From assembly GCA_902779075.1 (NCBI GenBank), contig CACZAK010000264.1:1-5862 (forward strand): 5,862 nucleotides of DNA, in the 5' to 3' direction. Positions 5,835 through 5,862 of this stretch are shown here, piece by piece. Positions within the stretch are counted from its first letter, which is position 1; each line of letters opens with the position of its first letter. Below the pieces are notes generated by a model. It was not told the origin of the DNA. It made no database searches and saw only the letters and a program-made list of their open reading frames with translations. Both the position numbers and the translations under genes were made by a program. The stretch is from an uncultured bacterium (lineage in GTDB: Bacteria > Verrucomicrobiota > Kiritimatiellia > RFP12 > UBA1067).

Positions 5835-5862
5835 ATGGAAACGCCGAAACTCAGACAAGTAC
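5835..5862 (+). CDS. Start of a possible transposase gene, 3' partial
   Basis: The ATG at 5835 opens METPKLRQV and continues past the end of the window. It has no Shine-Dalgarno sequence, but the extended -10 box directly upstream would place the transcript start at or next to the ATG, implying a leaderless message. Nine residues cannot identify a protein. A transposase is inferred only from the probable element end around it. Confidence 0.35.

Larger units (their letters stand above)
5763..5862 (+). mobile_element. Probable left end of an insertion element, running off the window
   Basis: An abrupt drop in GC at about 5763, a subterminal inverted repeat, a perfect extended -10 promoter and the first codons of an open frame (METPKLRQV) together look like the end of an insertion sequence carrying its transposase. 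The outer boundary is estimated from composition only. No target-site duplication can be confirmed because the right end is outside the window. The family is not recognised. Confidence 0.4.

Noticed and set aside
1..5862. CRISPR array, tRNA, rRNA or riboswitch
   Set aside because: I found no regularly spaced repeats, no cloverleaf-like segment and no conserved RNA motif; the intergenic gaps are all short.

Overview
This is a GC-rich, densely coding bacterial window with every supported gene on the + strand. The gene content points to a gut or host-associated member of the PVC superphylum (Kiritimatiellae, Lentisphaerae or Verrucomicrobia). It holds a DUF6259-type glycoside hydrolase joined to the tail of another sugar-binding hydrolase, a very large PATR (autotransporter-associated beta-strand repeat) surface protein, and a CesT-like type III secretion chaperone. 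This combination is typical of that group, but the assignment is an inference from gene families, not from a marker gene.

Layout. (1) Positions 1-2259: a 5'-incomplete glycoside hydrolase. Its first ~55 codons look like the C-terminal end of a GH106/GH2-type jelly-roll protein, and they continue in frame into a DUF6259 catalytic region. (2) Positions 2260-2298: a short AT-richer junction with an 8-bp tandem duplication. (3) Positions 2299-5085: one long reading frame for a PATR adhesin-like protein. It starts in the last part of a LamG-like domain with no signal peptide or Shine-Dalgarno site, contains two related ~350-residue modules, and is interrupted by a single in-frame TGA at 4453-4455. 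I read it as a 5'-truncated, nonsense-interrupted pseudogene. (4) Positions 5146-5619: an intact, acidic CesT-family type III secretion chaperone with a good Shine-Dalgarno site. (5) Positions 5694-5789: the start of the next gene, with a near-perfect Shine-Dalgarno site. It runs about 23 codons in normal composition and then breaks into AT-rich sequence. (6) About 5763-5862: what looks like the left end of an insertion element, with a small perfect inverted repeat, a perfect extended -10 promoter and the first codons of a probable transposase running off the window.

How the genes relate. The hydrolase and the PATR protein would act outside the cytoplasm on glycans or surfaces. The chaperone and its interrupted downstream partner belong to a type III secretion chaperone-substrate pair. 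I see no evidence that the hydrolase, PATR gene and chaperone form one pathway. The stronger theme is genome decay and rearrangement: an in-frame hydrolase fusion, a beheaded and stop-interrupted adhesin, and a chaperone partner cut by a probable insertion. I do not see a clearly new biological system here.
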